Positions 35,209 to 43,406 of a DNA stretch of 64,000 nt are shown here, piece by piece. The notes under the pieces were generated by a model, which was given only the letters and a program-made list of their open reading frames with translations, was not told where the DNA came from and did not search any database. Origin of the DNA: Streptomyces sp. H27-C3. GTDB taxonomy: Bacteria > Actinomycetota > Actinomycetes > Streptomycetales > Streptomycetaceae. Every line of letters begins with the position of its first letter. Positions within the stretch are counted from its first letter, which is position 1. A program made the translations under genes and the position numbers. The DNA lies in contig NZ_JASITA010000008.1 of the NCBI RefSeq assembly GCF_030063415.1, forward strand, positions 1-64,000, in the 5' to 3' direction.

Positions 35209-36069
35209 ATGTCGTTGAACGTTTCAGCATTACGGAAGAAATTCGTGGCCGAAATATCCGGCACTCCGCGCGATCTTCTGACCGAGCGCGGTGGTCATTA
35301 TCTGCAGAAAGCCCTCGCCGCCCACGCGGTCCTGGTGATTCGTGGGCTGGAGCTCGATCCGGCCGAACATCTCGGGCTGACCCGGTTCCTGGGTCAGCCC
35401 GAGACCGTCACCGACCTGCTCAACCAGCACGCGGACAGCGACGACATCCTCGTCGTGGACAACTCCCGGGAAGCGCCGGTGGTGGGCAACCAGTGCTGGC
35501 ACTCGGACCGTTCGTTCCTGACCCGCCCGACGCGCCACACACTCCTGCGCGCCACCGTGGTGCCGGACCGCGGCGGCGACACGCTGTTCGCCGACATGAC
35601 CGGGGCCTACGCGCAGGCCCCGCCGTCCTGGCGGGAATCGCTGTGCACCGCCGCCGGAGTGCACACGTACGACAGGATCGCCCTCCTGCGTTCAGTGATC
35701 CACCGGCGACCCGTCGAATCGGGGTACGCCGAGAAATTCCCGGCCGTACGCCATCCGCTGGTGCGGGTCCATCCGGAAAGCGGGGCGCCGGCCTTCTATC
35801 TCAATGAGTTGTGCCTCACGGACATAGAAGCGCTCGACGGCGCCCTCATCGGAATTCCGGTGGAAAAACTCAACGCGTATGCGACGGAAGAGCGTTTCGT
35901 CTACCGACACCGCTGGCAGGCCGGTGACCTGCTCATCTGGGACAACGCCCGGGTCATGCACCGCGCCGACGTGTTGCCTCCCGGCCTGCCGCGCGTGCTG
36001 CACCGCACCACGACGTCCGGCTGCAGGCCCCGGTTCGCCAGACACCTCTCCGCCATGGCGGGCGGCTGA
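35209..36069 (+). CDS. TauD/TfdA-family Fe(II)/2-oxoglutarate dioxygenase
   Basis: 286 aa from ATG 35209 with GGGGGAAAAGAG upstream. Fe ligands: CWHSDRSF (HxD) at about residue 101 and the distal His in NARVMHRADV at about 254; the 2-oxoglutarate Arg is in HRTTTSG at about 270. The fold layout, GGHYLQKALAAHAVLVIRG then the HxD, is that of TauD/TfdA. Family members hydroxylate taurine, aryloxyacids or amino acids in natural-product pathways; substrate unknown. Base composition near the start is lower in GC, and it sits against a truncated VOC gene, so it may be an insertion. Confidence 0.88.
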   Translation: MSLNVSALRKKFVAEISGTPRDLLTERGGHYLQKALAAHAVLVIRGLELDPAEHLGLTRFLGQPETVTDLLNQHADSDDILVVDNSREAPVVGNQCWHSDRSFLTRPTRHTLLRATVVPDRGGDTLFADMTGAYAQAPPSWRESLCTAAGVHTYDRIALLRSVIHRRPVESGYAEKFPAVRHPLVRVHPESGAPAFYLNELCLTDIEALDGALIGIPVEKLNAYATEERFVYRHRWQAGDLLIWDNARVMHRADVLPPGLPRVLHRTTTSGCRPRFARHLSAMAGG

Positions 36070-36093
36070 GCCCGGCACGGCCCGCGCGCCGGG

Positions 36094-36651
36094 TCACCTG
36101 CCGGGCCGCGGCCCGGCGAGCCCGGCCAGCGCCGCCTGGTAGCGGTCGCCGAAGTCGATGCGGGTGATGTCCGCGTACCGGTACTTCGTACGGACCTTGG
36201 CCCAGCGCGCCTTCGGGCAGACCTCCAGGAGCCGGAGCACCTTGCCACCGCTGTCGGCCAGTGCGCCGATGTACAGCGAATCGGGGTTACCGTCCTCCTC
36301 GTACACACCGATGAGCCCGTAGTGCCCGGCAGCGGACTCGGCCAGCGCGCGGGCGTCCTTGAGGCTGATCCGGCCGCGCGGAGCGGGTGGGGGCCATGGC
36401 CCGTTGCCCCGCAGCCAGCGCGCCGTGACGTCCTGACGGCCCCGGTGGTCGATCCGCACGATGTCGTCGGTCCTGATCGCCACGAAGCCGTCGAGCTGCA
36501 CGTTTTGACATTCGGCGATGAGCGTCCAGGAACCCTTCGCCGCGACCACGAATCCCTCGACGGAATCGGCGCCGGGCAGCGAGCGATGCACCCGTACGCG
36601 CCGGTGCTCGTCGGCGGCGTCGCGCAGCAGTCGCCGTATCCCTTTGCTCAT
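36094..36651 (-). CDS. Conserved hypothetical protein
   Basis: 185 aa from ATG 36651. Beta-rich N-terminus (VHRSLPGADSVEGFVVAAKGSWTLIAEC, then VAIRTDDIVRIDHRG), a short helical segment (ISLKDARALAESAAG) and a C-terminal beta region with VCPKARWAKVRTKYRYADITRIDFGDRYQAAL. This reads like a tandem small-barrel protein with paired 'DI.RIDFGDRY' strands. No catalytic residues recognised. Its start overlaps the preceding stop (ATGA), so it may be coupled to the small upstream frame. Confidence 0.7.
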   Translation of the reverse strand: MSKGIRRLLRDAADEHRRVRVHRSLPGADSVEGFVVAAKGSWTLIAECQNVQLDGFVAIRTDDIVRIDHRGRQDVTARWLRGNGPWPPPAPRGRISLKDARALAESAAGHYGLIGVYEEDGNPDSLYIGALADSGGKVLRLLEVCPKARWAKVRTKYRYADITRIDFGDRYQAALAGLAGPRPGR

Positions 36652-36893
36652 CCGGCCATGTTCACCGCGCCGGTCCCGGTCCGCCACCCGTTTACGGCGG
36701 TGCGCCGGACGAAGAAGCCGCGCCGGGCGAAAACGTACCGGCGCGCGGCCCAGCGCGGGTGCGCGACGAGTCCGCCGGGGGGTCGGTTGCCCCGGGGGCA
36801 GGACCCTGTCGGCCCTGGGATCCACCCGGTGCGGGAGTACACGGCCGTGTCGCCCGCCTCCCAGCGGTGCATCCGGTAACGCAGCAGCGGCAT
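36648..36893 (-). CDS. Possible small basic protein coupled to the next gene
   Basis: An 81-aa frame from ATG 36893 whose TGA overlaps the ATG of the downstream gene. Aromatic and Arg-rich (HRWEAGDTAVYSRTGWIPGP, RRYVFARRGFFVRR). The overlap is the main evidence; codon use is compatible but not decisive. The frame extends further upstream. Confidence 0.3.
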   Translation of the reverse strand: MPLLRYRMHRWEAGDTAVYSRTGWIPGPTGSCPRGNRPPGGLVAHPRWAARRYVFARRGFFVRRTAVNGWRTGTGAVNMAG

Positions 36894-37076
36894 CACCAGG
36901 ATGTACGGGATGCCCGGCACCCCGATGGCGGTGCGGTCACGGGCGACGCTTCGACGGGCCAAAGGGTTGTCCGTACGACGGGAAGTCACCGCACGTGCGA
37001 CGTTCCGGGTAACCCGGTTGAGCGGACTTGCCCGTAGAACGGCTACGAACGCGCGCCCCCAGGGGACGAATGGCCC

Positions 37077-37448
37077 ATGCCTGCCACGCGCCTCGTCCCG
37101 CGCGCGGTGCGCCGGGGCGTCCTGATGGCGCTGCTGGTGCTCACCGCGGTCTTCGCCATGGTGCTGTCCGCGAGCGGGCCCGGCGCCGGGGCGGTGGAGG
37201 TGCGGACGATGTCCGCCGCCGAGGGCATGGGCGGTGGCGCCCCGGGAGAGAGCCAGCCTTCGGACACCGCCGACAGCGAGCTGCGGTCGCCGGGCGGCAG
37301 CGCCAGGTGCCGGAAGGCGCGTGCGCGGGTTCGTGACGCCGCGCCCCCCTGCCCGCGTACACGACCGGCGGGGTCGTCCGTCCGCGCCGCCGCCGGTCCG
37401 GCCCCCGTGCCGCCGCGCACCGTCCGCTGTGTGGTCCTTCGCTGCTGA
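37077..37448 (+). CDS. Hypothetical protein with an N-terminal membrane segment
   Basis: 123 aa from ATG 37077. A basic start and one hydrophobic segment (LMALLVLTAVFAMVLSASGPG, with MVLSASGPGAGA resembling a signal-peptide end) precede a low-complexity, Gly/Ser then Arg/Pro-rich tail with three Cys residues. No domain. Coding status uncertain because the tail resembles GC-rich noise. Confidence 0.35.
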   Translation: MPATRLVPRAVRRGVLMALLVLTAVFAMVLSASGPGAGAVEVRTMSAAEGMGGGAPGESQPSDTADSELRSPGGSARCRKARARVRDAAPPCPRTRPAGSSVRAAAGPAPVPPRTVRCVVLRC

Positions 37449-37526
37449 GCCGGCCCGGCACGCCCCTGCGTACCCACCGCAACAGCAATCGACCACCCGG
37501 ATCCGTCGCAGCGAAGGAAGTCCCGC

Positions 37527-37697
37527 ATGCCCATCGACCCGTACGCAGCCCTGAACGCCATGGTGCGCGCCGAAGTGGCCCGCTCGCAGGAGCCCGTCAT
37601 GGACCAGCCCGGCGAGCGGCGCCCCGGCGACAACGGCGACGCCTCCCCGGAAGGGCCGTCGGCCGGAGACGCATCCGCGACCGGAAACCGCGACTGA
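37527..37697 (+). CDS. Small conserved hypothetical protein (56 aa)
   Basis: ATG 37527 to TGA 37697, with an excellent ribosome-binding site (GAAGGAAG, six bases before the ATG). The peptide begins MPIDPYAALNAMVRAEVARS and ends in an acidic, Gly/Pro-rich tail. The strong initiation signal and third-position GC support a real gene. Function unknown. It ends 75 bases before the triple repeat in front of the TerB gene. Confidence 0.55.
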   Translation: MPIDPYAALNAMVRAEVARSQEPVMDQPGERRPGDNGDASPEGPSAGDASATGNRD

Positions 37698-37771
37698 TAG
37701 TTTCTACATAGCTGTAGAGGTAAGCGGCTGTCCGCGCCGGGCCACGTGCGGCGCGGACAGCCACGACACCT

Positions 37772-37813
37772 ACGCCTGTAGACATACGCCTGTACGCATA
37801 AGCCTGTAGACAT
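37772..37813 (+). repeat. Three tandem 14-bp repeats in the TerB gene leader
   Basis: Units ACGCCTGTAGACAT, ACGCCTGTACGCAT and AAGCCTGTAGACAT follow each other without gaps and end two bases before the ribosome-binding site GGAG at 37816. The regular 14-bp period and the location in the 5' leader suggest a regulator-binding array or an RNA element. Confidence 0.8.
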
Positions 37814-37828
37814 ACGGAGTTGAACTTC

Positions 37829-38284
37829 ATGGCCCTGTGGGACCGCTTCAAGGAATCCGCCGCGACGATGCAGACCCAGCTCGAGGCGAAGAAGAACGAC
37901 CTCAAGAGCGGCTCGTTCCGCGACGCGAGCATGGCCATGTGCGCCCTGGTCGCCGCGGCCGACGGCAGCATCGACGCGGCCGAGCGCCAGCGCGTCGCTC
38001 AACTCATCGCCACGAACGACGTGTTGAAGAACTTCCCGGCGGACGACCTGCAGCGTCGTTTCAACGCCTACCTGGACAAGCTCACCGCCGACTTCGCGTT
38101 CGGCAAGGTCAGCGTCCTCCAGGACGTCGCCAAGGCGAAGAAGAAGCCCGCCGAGGCCCGCGCGGTCATCCAGATCGGCATCATCATCGGCGGCGCCGAC
38201 GGCGACTTCGACAAGACCGAGCAGGCGCTCGTACGGGAGGCCTGTTTCACGCTGGACCTGCCGCCGCACGAGTTCGACCTGTAG
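37829..38284 (+). CDS. TerB-family tellurite-resistance-like protein
   Basis: 151 aa from ATG 37829, nine bases after GGAG. All-alpha TerB domain: AMCALVAAADGSIDAAERQRV and IIIGGADGDFDKTEQALVREA are the two D-G-x-(I/F)-D acidic metal-binding turns of the family (about residues 36-56 and 123-143), and the end is LDLPPHEFDL. TerB-like proteins bind metal through these loops and act in membrane-linked stress complexes. No terA, terC, terD or terZ partner is adjacent. Confidence 0.9.
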   Translation: MALWDRFKESAATMQTQLEAKKNDLKSGSFRDASMAMCALVAAADGSIDAAERQRVAQLIATNDVLKNFPADDLQRRFNAYLDKLTADFAFGKVSVLQDVAKAKKKPAEARAVIQIGIIIGGADGDFDKTEQALVREACFTLDLPPHEFDL

Positions 38285-38443
38285 TCACGGCCGGGGCGGT
38301 GGTGCCCGGGTCACCCGTCGCGCCGCCGCCCGATCCGCCGCCTTTCCCGCCCCTCAGCCGGGCCCGAAGGCGCGGAGTAAGGTGTCCCGATCCTGGTGAT
38401 CGCCGGCCCGCTGGCCGCGCGCTGGAGACGGAGCCACTGGTGA

Positions 38444-38596
38444 CGGGATGCGCGACAGGAAGACGAAGCCGACGTCCGCCGGAACGTCGAAGTGGCGGGC
38501 AGCGGTCACATCTGGTACCTGGCGGACGTGGCGAAAGAAACGTGCTGGATCACCTACGCGGGCACCGGACACCCACGATCCACGGACCGCCGGTGA
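38444..38596 (+). pseudogene. Possible remnant of a small RelE/ParE-like toxin-type protein
   Basis: A 50-codon frame bounded by stops, without a start codon, reads DVRRNVEVAGSGHIWYLADV then ETCWITYAGTGHPRSTD. The pattern 'G..IWY.VD...+..WI.YA..GHP..TD' resembles the C-terminal beta sheet of small type II toxin proteins. The N-terminal part appears to be in another frame. Tentative. Confidence 0.3.
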
Positions 38597-38616
38597 CCCC
38601 GACGGCAGCACCCGCG

Positions 38617-38652
38617 GCAGGATTCGGGGCAGGATTCGGGGCAGGATTCGGG
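38617..38652 (+). repeat. Three exact 12-bp tandem repeats
   Basis: GCAGGATTCGGG three times in a row, 36 bases. It lies in a non-coding interval after the toxin-like remnant and could be a polymerase-slippage microsatellite. Confidence 0.9.
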
Positions 38653-38835
38653 GGTTATCCAAGTCCGTTGATTGTGCGTATGGTTGACGTCGCAGGCCTC
38701 CGGTTCGGTACGCACATATCGGGCACCGGGGGTCTGCGCGCGTGTGCGGAGTGTGTACGCGGGCCGATCTGCGGGGCGTGGCCGGACCCGAGGTCGAGTG
38801 CCTGGGCCTGCGCCGTCAGCCCATAGTGTTCCGGC

Positions 38836-40044
38836 ATGTCAGAACACTTGGCCCCCGACCGAACGGCCGGCCTCCCGCCGCTCCCGGCCACGTCCGTCCG
38901 GGACCGAGCACGCAACGCTCTGCGGTCCGCCGCCCCCGCCCTGCTCTGGTACGCCGCCGCCCGGCTGACCGGAATGCTGATCCTCGCCGTGGCGGCGCCG
39001 CTGAGCGGCAAGGACGCGCTCCACCTGCTGAGCAGCCGGTGGGACTCGGTCTGGTACCAGCGGGTCGCGGCCGACTGGTACGGCTACGAGGTGCGCCTGC
39101 CCGACGGCAGTGTCCACGCCGACCTGGCGTTCTTCCCGCTCCTGCCCGCCCTGGAGCGGGGCCTGTCCGAGATCCCGCACATCAGCGTCGCGACCGCCGG
39201 GCTGACCGTCGCCTGGACGGCGTCACTGGTGGCCGCCTGGGGCATCTACGCGGTCGGCGCCCGGCTGCGGGACCACCGCACCGGGGTGATCCTGGCCGTG
39301 CTGTGGGGGGTGTACCCGACCGCCTTCGTCCAGTCGATGGCGTACACCGAAACCCTGTTCACCGCCGCCGCGGCCTGGCTGCTCTACTGCGTACTCACCG
39401 ACCGGTGGATCATCGCCGGAACCCTCGCGACGGTGGCCGGTCTCACCCGCCCATCGGCGGCGGCACTGATCGCCGCGCTCGGCATCACGGCGGTGGTGAC
39501 GCTGGTACGGGACGTCCGCGCGCCGGCACCCCTCGGCCAGGTCCTGCGCCGCCGGTGGCGCTTGATCGCGGGCACCCTGCTGGCCCCGATGGGCTGGCTC
39601 GCGTACGTGGTCTTCGTCGGCATCCGCCGAGAGGAGCCCTTCGCGTACTTCACCGTCCAGGGCGACTGGGGCAACCACATCGACGGCGGAGCGGCGCTGG
39701 CGGCCTTCATCTGGAAGAACCTCACGGGTCGCGTGCCCCTGGCCGGCCTCGGCCTCTGCGCGGCGATGGCGCTGCTCGCCTGGGTGGTGTGGCTGTGCGT
39801 ACGCCAACGCCAGCCCCTGCCGGTCCTGGCCTACACGATCGCCCTGGTCCTGCTCTCCCTCATCGGCTCCGGCTACTTCGGCTCCCGCCCCCGCCTGATG
39901 ATGCCCGCGTTCCCCCTGCTGCTCCCGGCGGCGGTGGCGCTGGCGCGGTGGCGTCCGGTACGGGCCCGCTGGACGCTGGCCGTGCTCGCGCTGGCGTCGG
40001 GCGCGTACGGGACGCTCACCCTGCTGGGATCCGGCCCGCCGTAA
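38836..40044 (+). CDS. GT-C membrane glycosyltransferase (mannosyltransferase, PIG-V/GT39-like)
   Basis: 402 aa, about nine to ten transmembrane segments. The first periplasmic loop holds SRWDSVWYQRVAADWYGYE, the (W/R)WD..WY.R.A..GY motif of PIG-V-like GT-C mannosyltransferases with the catalytic Asp, and the next loop LAFFPLLPALERGL (FFPLyP motif). MAYTETLF at about 172 and SRPRLMMPAFPLLLP near the end are further family blocks. It would use a polyprenyl-phosphate sugar donor outside the membrane. Acceptor unknown. Confidence 0.9.
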   Translation: MSEHLAPDRTAGLPPLPATSVRDRARNALRSAAPALLWYAAARLTGMLILAVAAPLSGKDALHLLSSRWDSVWYQRVAADWYGYEVRLPDGSVHADLAFFPLLPALERGLSEIPHISVATAGLTVAWTASLVAAWGIYAVGARLRDHRTGVILAVLWGVYPTAFVQSMAYTETLFTAAAAWLLYCVLTDRWIIAGTLATVAGLTRPSAAALIAALGITAVVTLVRDVRAPAPLGQVLRRRWRLIAGTLLAPMGWLAYVVFVGIRREEPFAYFTVQGDWGNHIDGGAALAAFIWKNLTGRVPLAGLGLCAAMALLAWVVWLCVRQRQPLPVLAYTIALVLLSLIGSGYFGSRPRLMMPAFPLLLPAAVALARWRPVRARWTLAVLALASGAYGTLTLLGSGPP

Positions 40045-40062
40045 GCCCGTCCCGTCCCGTGG

Positions 40063-40530
40063 CTACGCGGTCATGGCGCCGGGTGGCTGGAGGTCGAAGG
40101 TGACATGGCCGTGGCGGGTGCCGTTGATCTGGAGCTCGACCGCGTGCTCGCCGGGGTAGTAGCGGCGGGTGGTGATCTCGCGGAACGAGTGCTCGCGGGA
40201 GATGTCGAGGGTCTCGTCCGCGCCCAGGACCTTGGTGACGAGCTTGAAGGTCTTGGTGCTCTGCTGCCCGTTCGCGCGCAGGTGGTGGACGACGTAGTCG
40301 ATGGCCAACCGCACAGGCTGTGCGGCGGTGTTGGTGACGCTCGCGGTGAAGTGAAGGGTCCCGCCGTAGGGAACGACACCCTCGGCGAGGACGGGCCCGC
40401 CGATGTCGAGCGCCGGGTCCGCCACGAACCCCATGAGCGCGAGCGCACCGGGGTTCCCCTGCTTGATCAGCGAGCGCAACGCGTGCCGGACGAGACGCGG
40501 GGTGTTCTCGTCCGGGGCGGCGAGCCAGGC
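40063..40530 (-). pseudogene. C-terminal part of a DNA alkylation repair protein
   Basis: From WLAAPDENTPRLVRHALRSL to the end FDLQPPGAMTA the sequence matches the C-terminal third of a ~365-aa bacterial DNA alkylation repair family: HALRSLIKQGNPGALALMGF, then a beta domain with YGGTLHFTASVTN, LAIDYVVHHLRANGQ, and FREITTRRYYPGEHAVELQ. The HEAT-like N-terminal two thirds are missing; upstream lies an IS5 remnant. The open frame to 40635 carries unrelated residues. Not expected to repair DNA. Confidence 0.75.
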
Positions 40531-40631
40531 CCCGGCGCCTAGACGACTTGGTTCGGCAGCACGGTAATGGCGCACAGCGGCGCTGTTCCACTGATTTTCG
40601 AGCGCCTCACCGCCAGGTCCCGTCCGGCGGA

Positions 40632-41030
40632 TCATGGACGAAGCCAGAGCCGGATCGCGGTGACGGTGCCGTGGAAGACGTGGGCCCGCTTGTCGTATCT
40701 CCGCCCAGGCGGGCGACGCGGATGTCTTCCGCGACTGGAATGAGCTGCGGTTCCTTGCGCGCTCCGGCGGCGTGTTGGTGGGCGCGACAGGAGGTGGAAT
40801 CCACGCTCGCCATGACCAGGCAGCAGGGCCCGTTCAGCGAGTAGTGCCCCTGGTGTCGCGGCGATGCCGACCGGCCCGTCCCCGTCGGCAACGTCCACGC
40901 AGCCACCGGCGCCGGAAGTCGGACGTACGCCTGCGCCGGCTGCGTACAGACCCACAGTCTCGTACCGCTCGCGGACCATCCGGCCGACAGCGACGGACGG
41001 CCACGGTCCCGGCGGGTGCTCTGAGCAGCG
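40632..41030 (-). mobile_element. Internally deleted IS5-family transposase remnant
   Basis: On the minus strand one frame encodes VMASVDSTSCRAHQHAAGAR, the first catalytic-Asp block of Streptomyces IS5 transposases (SVDST...RAHQHAAGA). Another frame, closer to 40632, ends in RYDKRAHVFHGTVTAIRLWL, which is the usual C-terminus. The DDE middle is missing, so about 400 bases remain of a ~850-bp element. It adjoins the truncated DNA alkylation repair gene. Confidence 0.75.
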
Positions 41031-41032
41031 CG

Positions 41033-41428
41033 TCAGTCGGTGAGATCGACCCGCACCGTCAGCAGGTTCGTGCCGAACGCCCTGACCGCGCCGCTGTTGA
41101 AGCGCGGCAGCGTCTTCAGCCGCGCGCGGGCATCGTCCTGCGGGAGCGGGTGCGCGGTGCCGGTGTGCCAGCGGCCGTTGATACGGACGCGGACCTGCGG
41201 GTCGGCCTGGAGGTTGCGTACGTAGTGCGACTTGTCGCCGTACTCGGAGACGAACCAGAATTCGTTCCCGATCCGGCGTCCGCCGAGCGGGGTGCGTCTG
41301 GGCAGGCCCGAGGTGCGCCCGGTCGTCTCCAGGAGCGTCTGGCTGGGCGAACGTCTGGCGAGGGGGTTGAGCACCCGCCTCTGGAGCGCGGTGACGGCCC
41401 GAAACTTGATCTCGTGCAAGCGCGACAT
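41033..41428 (-). CDS. Deazaflavin(F420)-dependent nitroreductase-family protein (Ddn-like)
   Basis: 131 aa, the normal length of the DUF385/Ddn split-barrel family. Blocks: LLETTGRTSGLPRRTPLGG (cofactor-phosphate loop), GNEFWFVSEYGDKSHYVRNLQADPQVRVRINGRW (core strands with the FVSEYG.. and W/Y.RNL.A.P.V motifs), and RVDLTD at the end. Such enzymes use reduced F420 to reduce quinones or nitro compounds, or bind the cofactor. MepB follows on the same strand. Confidence 0.9.
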   Translation of the reverse strand: MSRLHEIKFRAVTALQRRVLNPLARRSPSQTLLETTGRTSGLPRRTPLGGRRIGNEFWFVSEYGDKSHYVRNLQADPQVRVRINGRWHTGTAHPLPQDDARARLKTLPRFNSGAVRAFGTNLLTVRVDLTD

Positions 41429-41457
41429 GCGCGTTTCTCCCGTTCGGCGTGGGTGTA

Positions 41458-42066
41458 TCAGGGGTGGTAGAGCACCTGGGCCAGGGCGGAATCAGCCCGT
41501 TCGCCCTCAGCCATGTGCAGGAAGTGGTCCAGCTGCCAGGTCTGCGTGCGGCCGGCCTGGCGGTTGGCCGTCGTGGTCCATGGTGGGTAGACGCGGAACG
41601 CCCGCTTCCCGCCTGAGCCACTTCTGCCAAGGATGCCGCGCTCGCAGAGCACGTGCCGGGGGAAGACGAACTGCCCGAACCGGCCGTCTCCTTGGGCCCG
41701 GTCGTCGCCCTCGCTGCTGTCGCGGGTGCTGATGACGAAGAGGTCCACGGGGTCTTCGACGTCGAAGGGCTGGATCGGGCCGCCCGGGGACCTCTTCCAC
41801 ACCGTGACGAACTGGCCGACCTTCGTCGGGGTCGTTTTCGCCGCCCGGAACCGCACGGACAGGCCGTCCAGGGTGAAGGCGTACGCCCCGTACTCCGCGC
41901 TCTCCGCCTCGGGTTCCGGCCGTGAGCAGGTGAAGCCACTCGGGTCGTACAGCAGGGTCTTCGCCGCGAGGAGATCGGGGTGGACCGGGCCCGCGTACGG
42001 TCCGCCTGCCCACGGATCGGGGTCGGTGGCTCGGGACCCGGGCGAATCCCCGTGCTGCGTCGTCAT
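41458..42066 (-). CDS. MepB-family protein
   Basis: 202 aa from ATG 42066. The MepB fold is recognised by YGAYAFTLDGLSVRFRAAK, TPTKVGQFVTVWKRS, DLFVISTRD, GQFVFPRHVLCERGIL and KRAFRVYPPWTT...TQTWQLDHFL, in the same order as the staphylococcal MepB. There it is encoded next to the MepRA regulator/efflux pair, but its biochemical role is unclear. No efflux gene is nearby here. Confidence 0.88.
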   Translation of the reverse strand: MTTQHGDSPGSRATDPDPWAGGPYAGPVHPDLLAAKTLLYDPSGFTCSRPEPEAESAEYGAYAFTLDGLSVRFRAAKTTPTKVGQFVTVWKRSPGGPIQPFDVEDPVDLFVISTRDSSEGDDRAQGDGRFGQFVFPRHVLCERGILGRSGSGGKRAFRVYPPWTTTANRQAGRTQTWQLDHFLHMAEGERADSALAQVLYHP

Positions 42067-42217
42067 TCCCTCATGATGCGTCCTGCGTACTTCGCACTGC
42101 GCCGCCGCAGGACCGGCTCCGGGGATTGGTGGGCAGAAGTAGCGTTCCGGAGGAACCGAACAGCTGCGCCACCGTGTCGTGCTCTTTGCACAGCAGCCAT
42201 CAAACGGGGGTTTCACC

Positions 42218-42727
42218 ATGGCTAAACGTCATATTCGCGCCGCAGCCGTATGCGCCATCGCGGTCATCGCGCTGACCGGCGCCAGGGGCTCGCGCGGCGG
42301 CAGTTGTGACAGCGATTCGGGCAGTTCGGGGTCCAGCTCCAGCTCGGGCGGCCACAGCAACAACGGGAGCGGGGACAGCGACAGCTCCACTACGTCCGGG
42401 GGCTCGACCGGCGAGGCGGGCAACGTCAGTCGTCCGGCGCCCGCAGCGGGTGACGTGAAGATCGAGGACTGTGTCTTCAAGGAGTCCGAGGTCAAGCTCG
42501 TCGCCAAGCTGCGCGTCACGAACACGAACAGCACGAGCAAGACGTACGACTACCGCATCGAGATCGCCTTCAAGGACGCGGCCGGGACCACGATCTCGAC
42601 CGCACCCGCCGGGGCGAAGCTCGCATCGGGTGCGAGCACGACCACCGAGGCCATAACGTCGCACTACGACCCCGAGCACAAGGAAGTAGTCGCGCGCTGC
42701 GAGGTCATCACAGCCACCAAGAGCTGA
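42218..42727 (+). CDS. Secreted FxLYD-like protein with a Ser/Gly-rich linker
   Basis: 169 aa from ATG 42218, with CGGGGG seven bases upstream. A signal-like hydrophobic stretch (AAAVCAIAVIALTGA) is followed by a linker of Ser, Gly and Asn (about residues 27-66). The C-terminal ~90 residues form a beta-sandwich of the FxLYD/DUF4352 kind (IEDCVFKESEVKLVAKLRVTNT ... YDYRIEIAFKDAAG). Relatives are lipoproteins with an LTGC lipobox; here the position is Ala (LTGARGSRGGSC), so lipid attachment seems lost or displaced. Confidence 0.75.
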   Translation: MAKRHIRAAAVCAIAVIALTGARGSRGGSCDSDSGSSGSSSSSGGHSNNGSGDSDSSTTSGGSTGEAGNVSRPAPAAGDVKIEDCVFKESEVKLVAKLRVTNTNSTSKTYDYRIEIAFKDAAGTTISTAPAGAKLASGASTTTEAITSHYDPEHKEVVARCEVITATKS

Positions 42728-42822
42728 GGGCGACGCGGCTTCGGCTCCCGGTTGACCGGAGTGCCGACGTACAGGGTCGAGCAGGGTCGCGTGCGTGGTC
42801 GGCCCGCGTTTGCTTCGAAGGC

Positions 42823-42948
42823 ATGGACACGTCGCCGGCAGGCAAGGTCGCTCTGGTCGCCGGAGGTACCCGTGGGGCGGGGCGTGGGATAGCCGTGCAG
42901 CTGGGGGCGGCCGGGGCGACCGTGTACGTCACCGGGCGCTCCCGCGCG
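42823..42948 (+). pseudogene. N-terminal stub of a short-chain dehydrogenase
   Basis: MDTSPAGKVALVAGGTRGAG begins an SDR Rossmann fold (TGxxxGxG-type loop GGTRGAGRG, then GATVYVTGRSRA). After about 42 residues homology ends and GC-rich repeat-like sequence follows to a hairpin at 42982. The catalytic Ser-Tyr-Lys region is absent. Confidence 0.75.
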
Positions 42949-42981
42949 TACCGGGCGGCGCTGCTCCCGCACGCGCAGGGC

Positions 42982-43017
42982 CCGACCCGCACGCACAGGG
43001 CCCCACGTGCGGGTCGG
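42982..43017. terminator. Bidirectional hairpin after the SDR stub
   Basis: CCGACCCGCACG pairs with CGTGCGGGTCGG (12 bp, 12-base loop), just before the stop of the convergent gene at 43020. Confidence 0.7.
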
Positions 43018-43019
43018 CC

Positions 43020-43406
43020 CTACTCCCGCGTGTAAAAAACGTAGAACGAAGCGGCGGCCAGCGCGGCGCCGAGCACGGCGCCCATCGTGACGGACCGCAG
43101 GATGCTGGTGTCGCCGAGGCTGTGCAGGAAGCCCATCGCGACGCCGAACAGCGCCCCGTAGGCCCCGGCGCGCAGCTCGCGCGGCAGGGCGCCGCCGTTG
43201 CGCACCAGCAGCGCGCCGAGTGCGGTCACGATCAGCCCGCACAGCACCCCGAGGAGGACGTTCCAGCCGGTCAGGGAGGAGCCGTCGCGGGCCCTGAAGG
43301 CCACGTAGATCCCGTAGAGCACGCCCAGGACGAGGGGTACGCCCAGGGCCGCCGAGAGGTGGTGAGGCCGTAGGGATCGGCCCGGCACCGCCGCATGTGC
43401 AGCCAT
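43020..43406 (-). CDS. Small four-helix membrane protein
   Basis: About 128 aa; ATG 43406 or the ATG one codon earlier. Four hydrophobic segments: ALGVPLVLGVLYGIYVAF, WNVLLGVLCGLIVTALGALLV, AGAYGALFGVAMGFLHSL and VTMGAVLGAALAAASFYVFY. No known catalytic motif. Ends in a hairpin shared with the SDR stub. Confidence 0.75.
   Translation of the reverse strand: MAAHAAVPGRSLRPHHLSAALGVPLVLGVLYGIYVAFRARDGSSLTGWNVLLGVLCGLIVTALGALLVRNGGALPRELRAGAYGALFGVAMGFLHSLGDTSILRSVTMGAVLGAALAAASFYVFYTRE

Larger units (their letters stand above)
38285..38835. other. 550-bp interval with a gene remnant and a 12-bp tandem repeat
   Basis: No intact gene. It contains the toxin-like remnant at 38444-38596 and three exact 12-bp repeats at 38617-38652, described separately. 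The promoter of the 38836 gene should lie in its right part. Confidence 0.6.
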
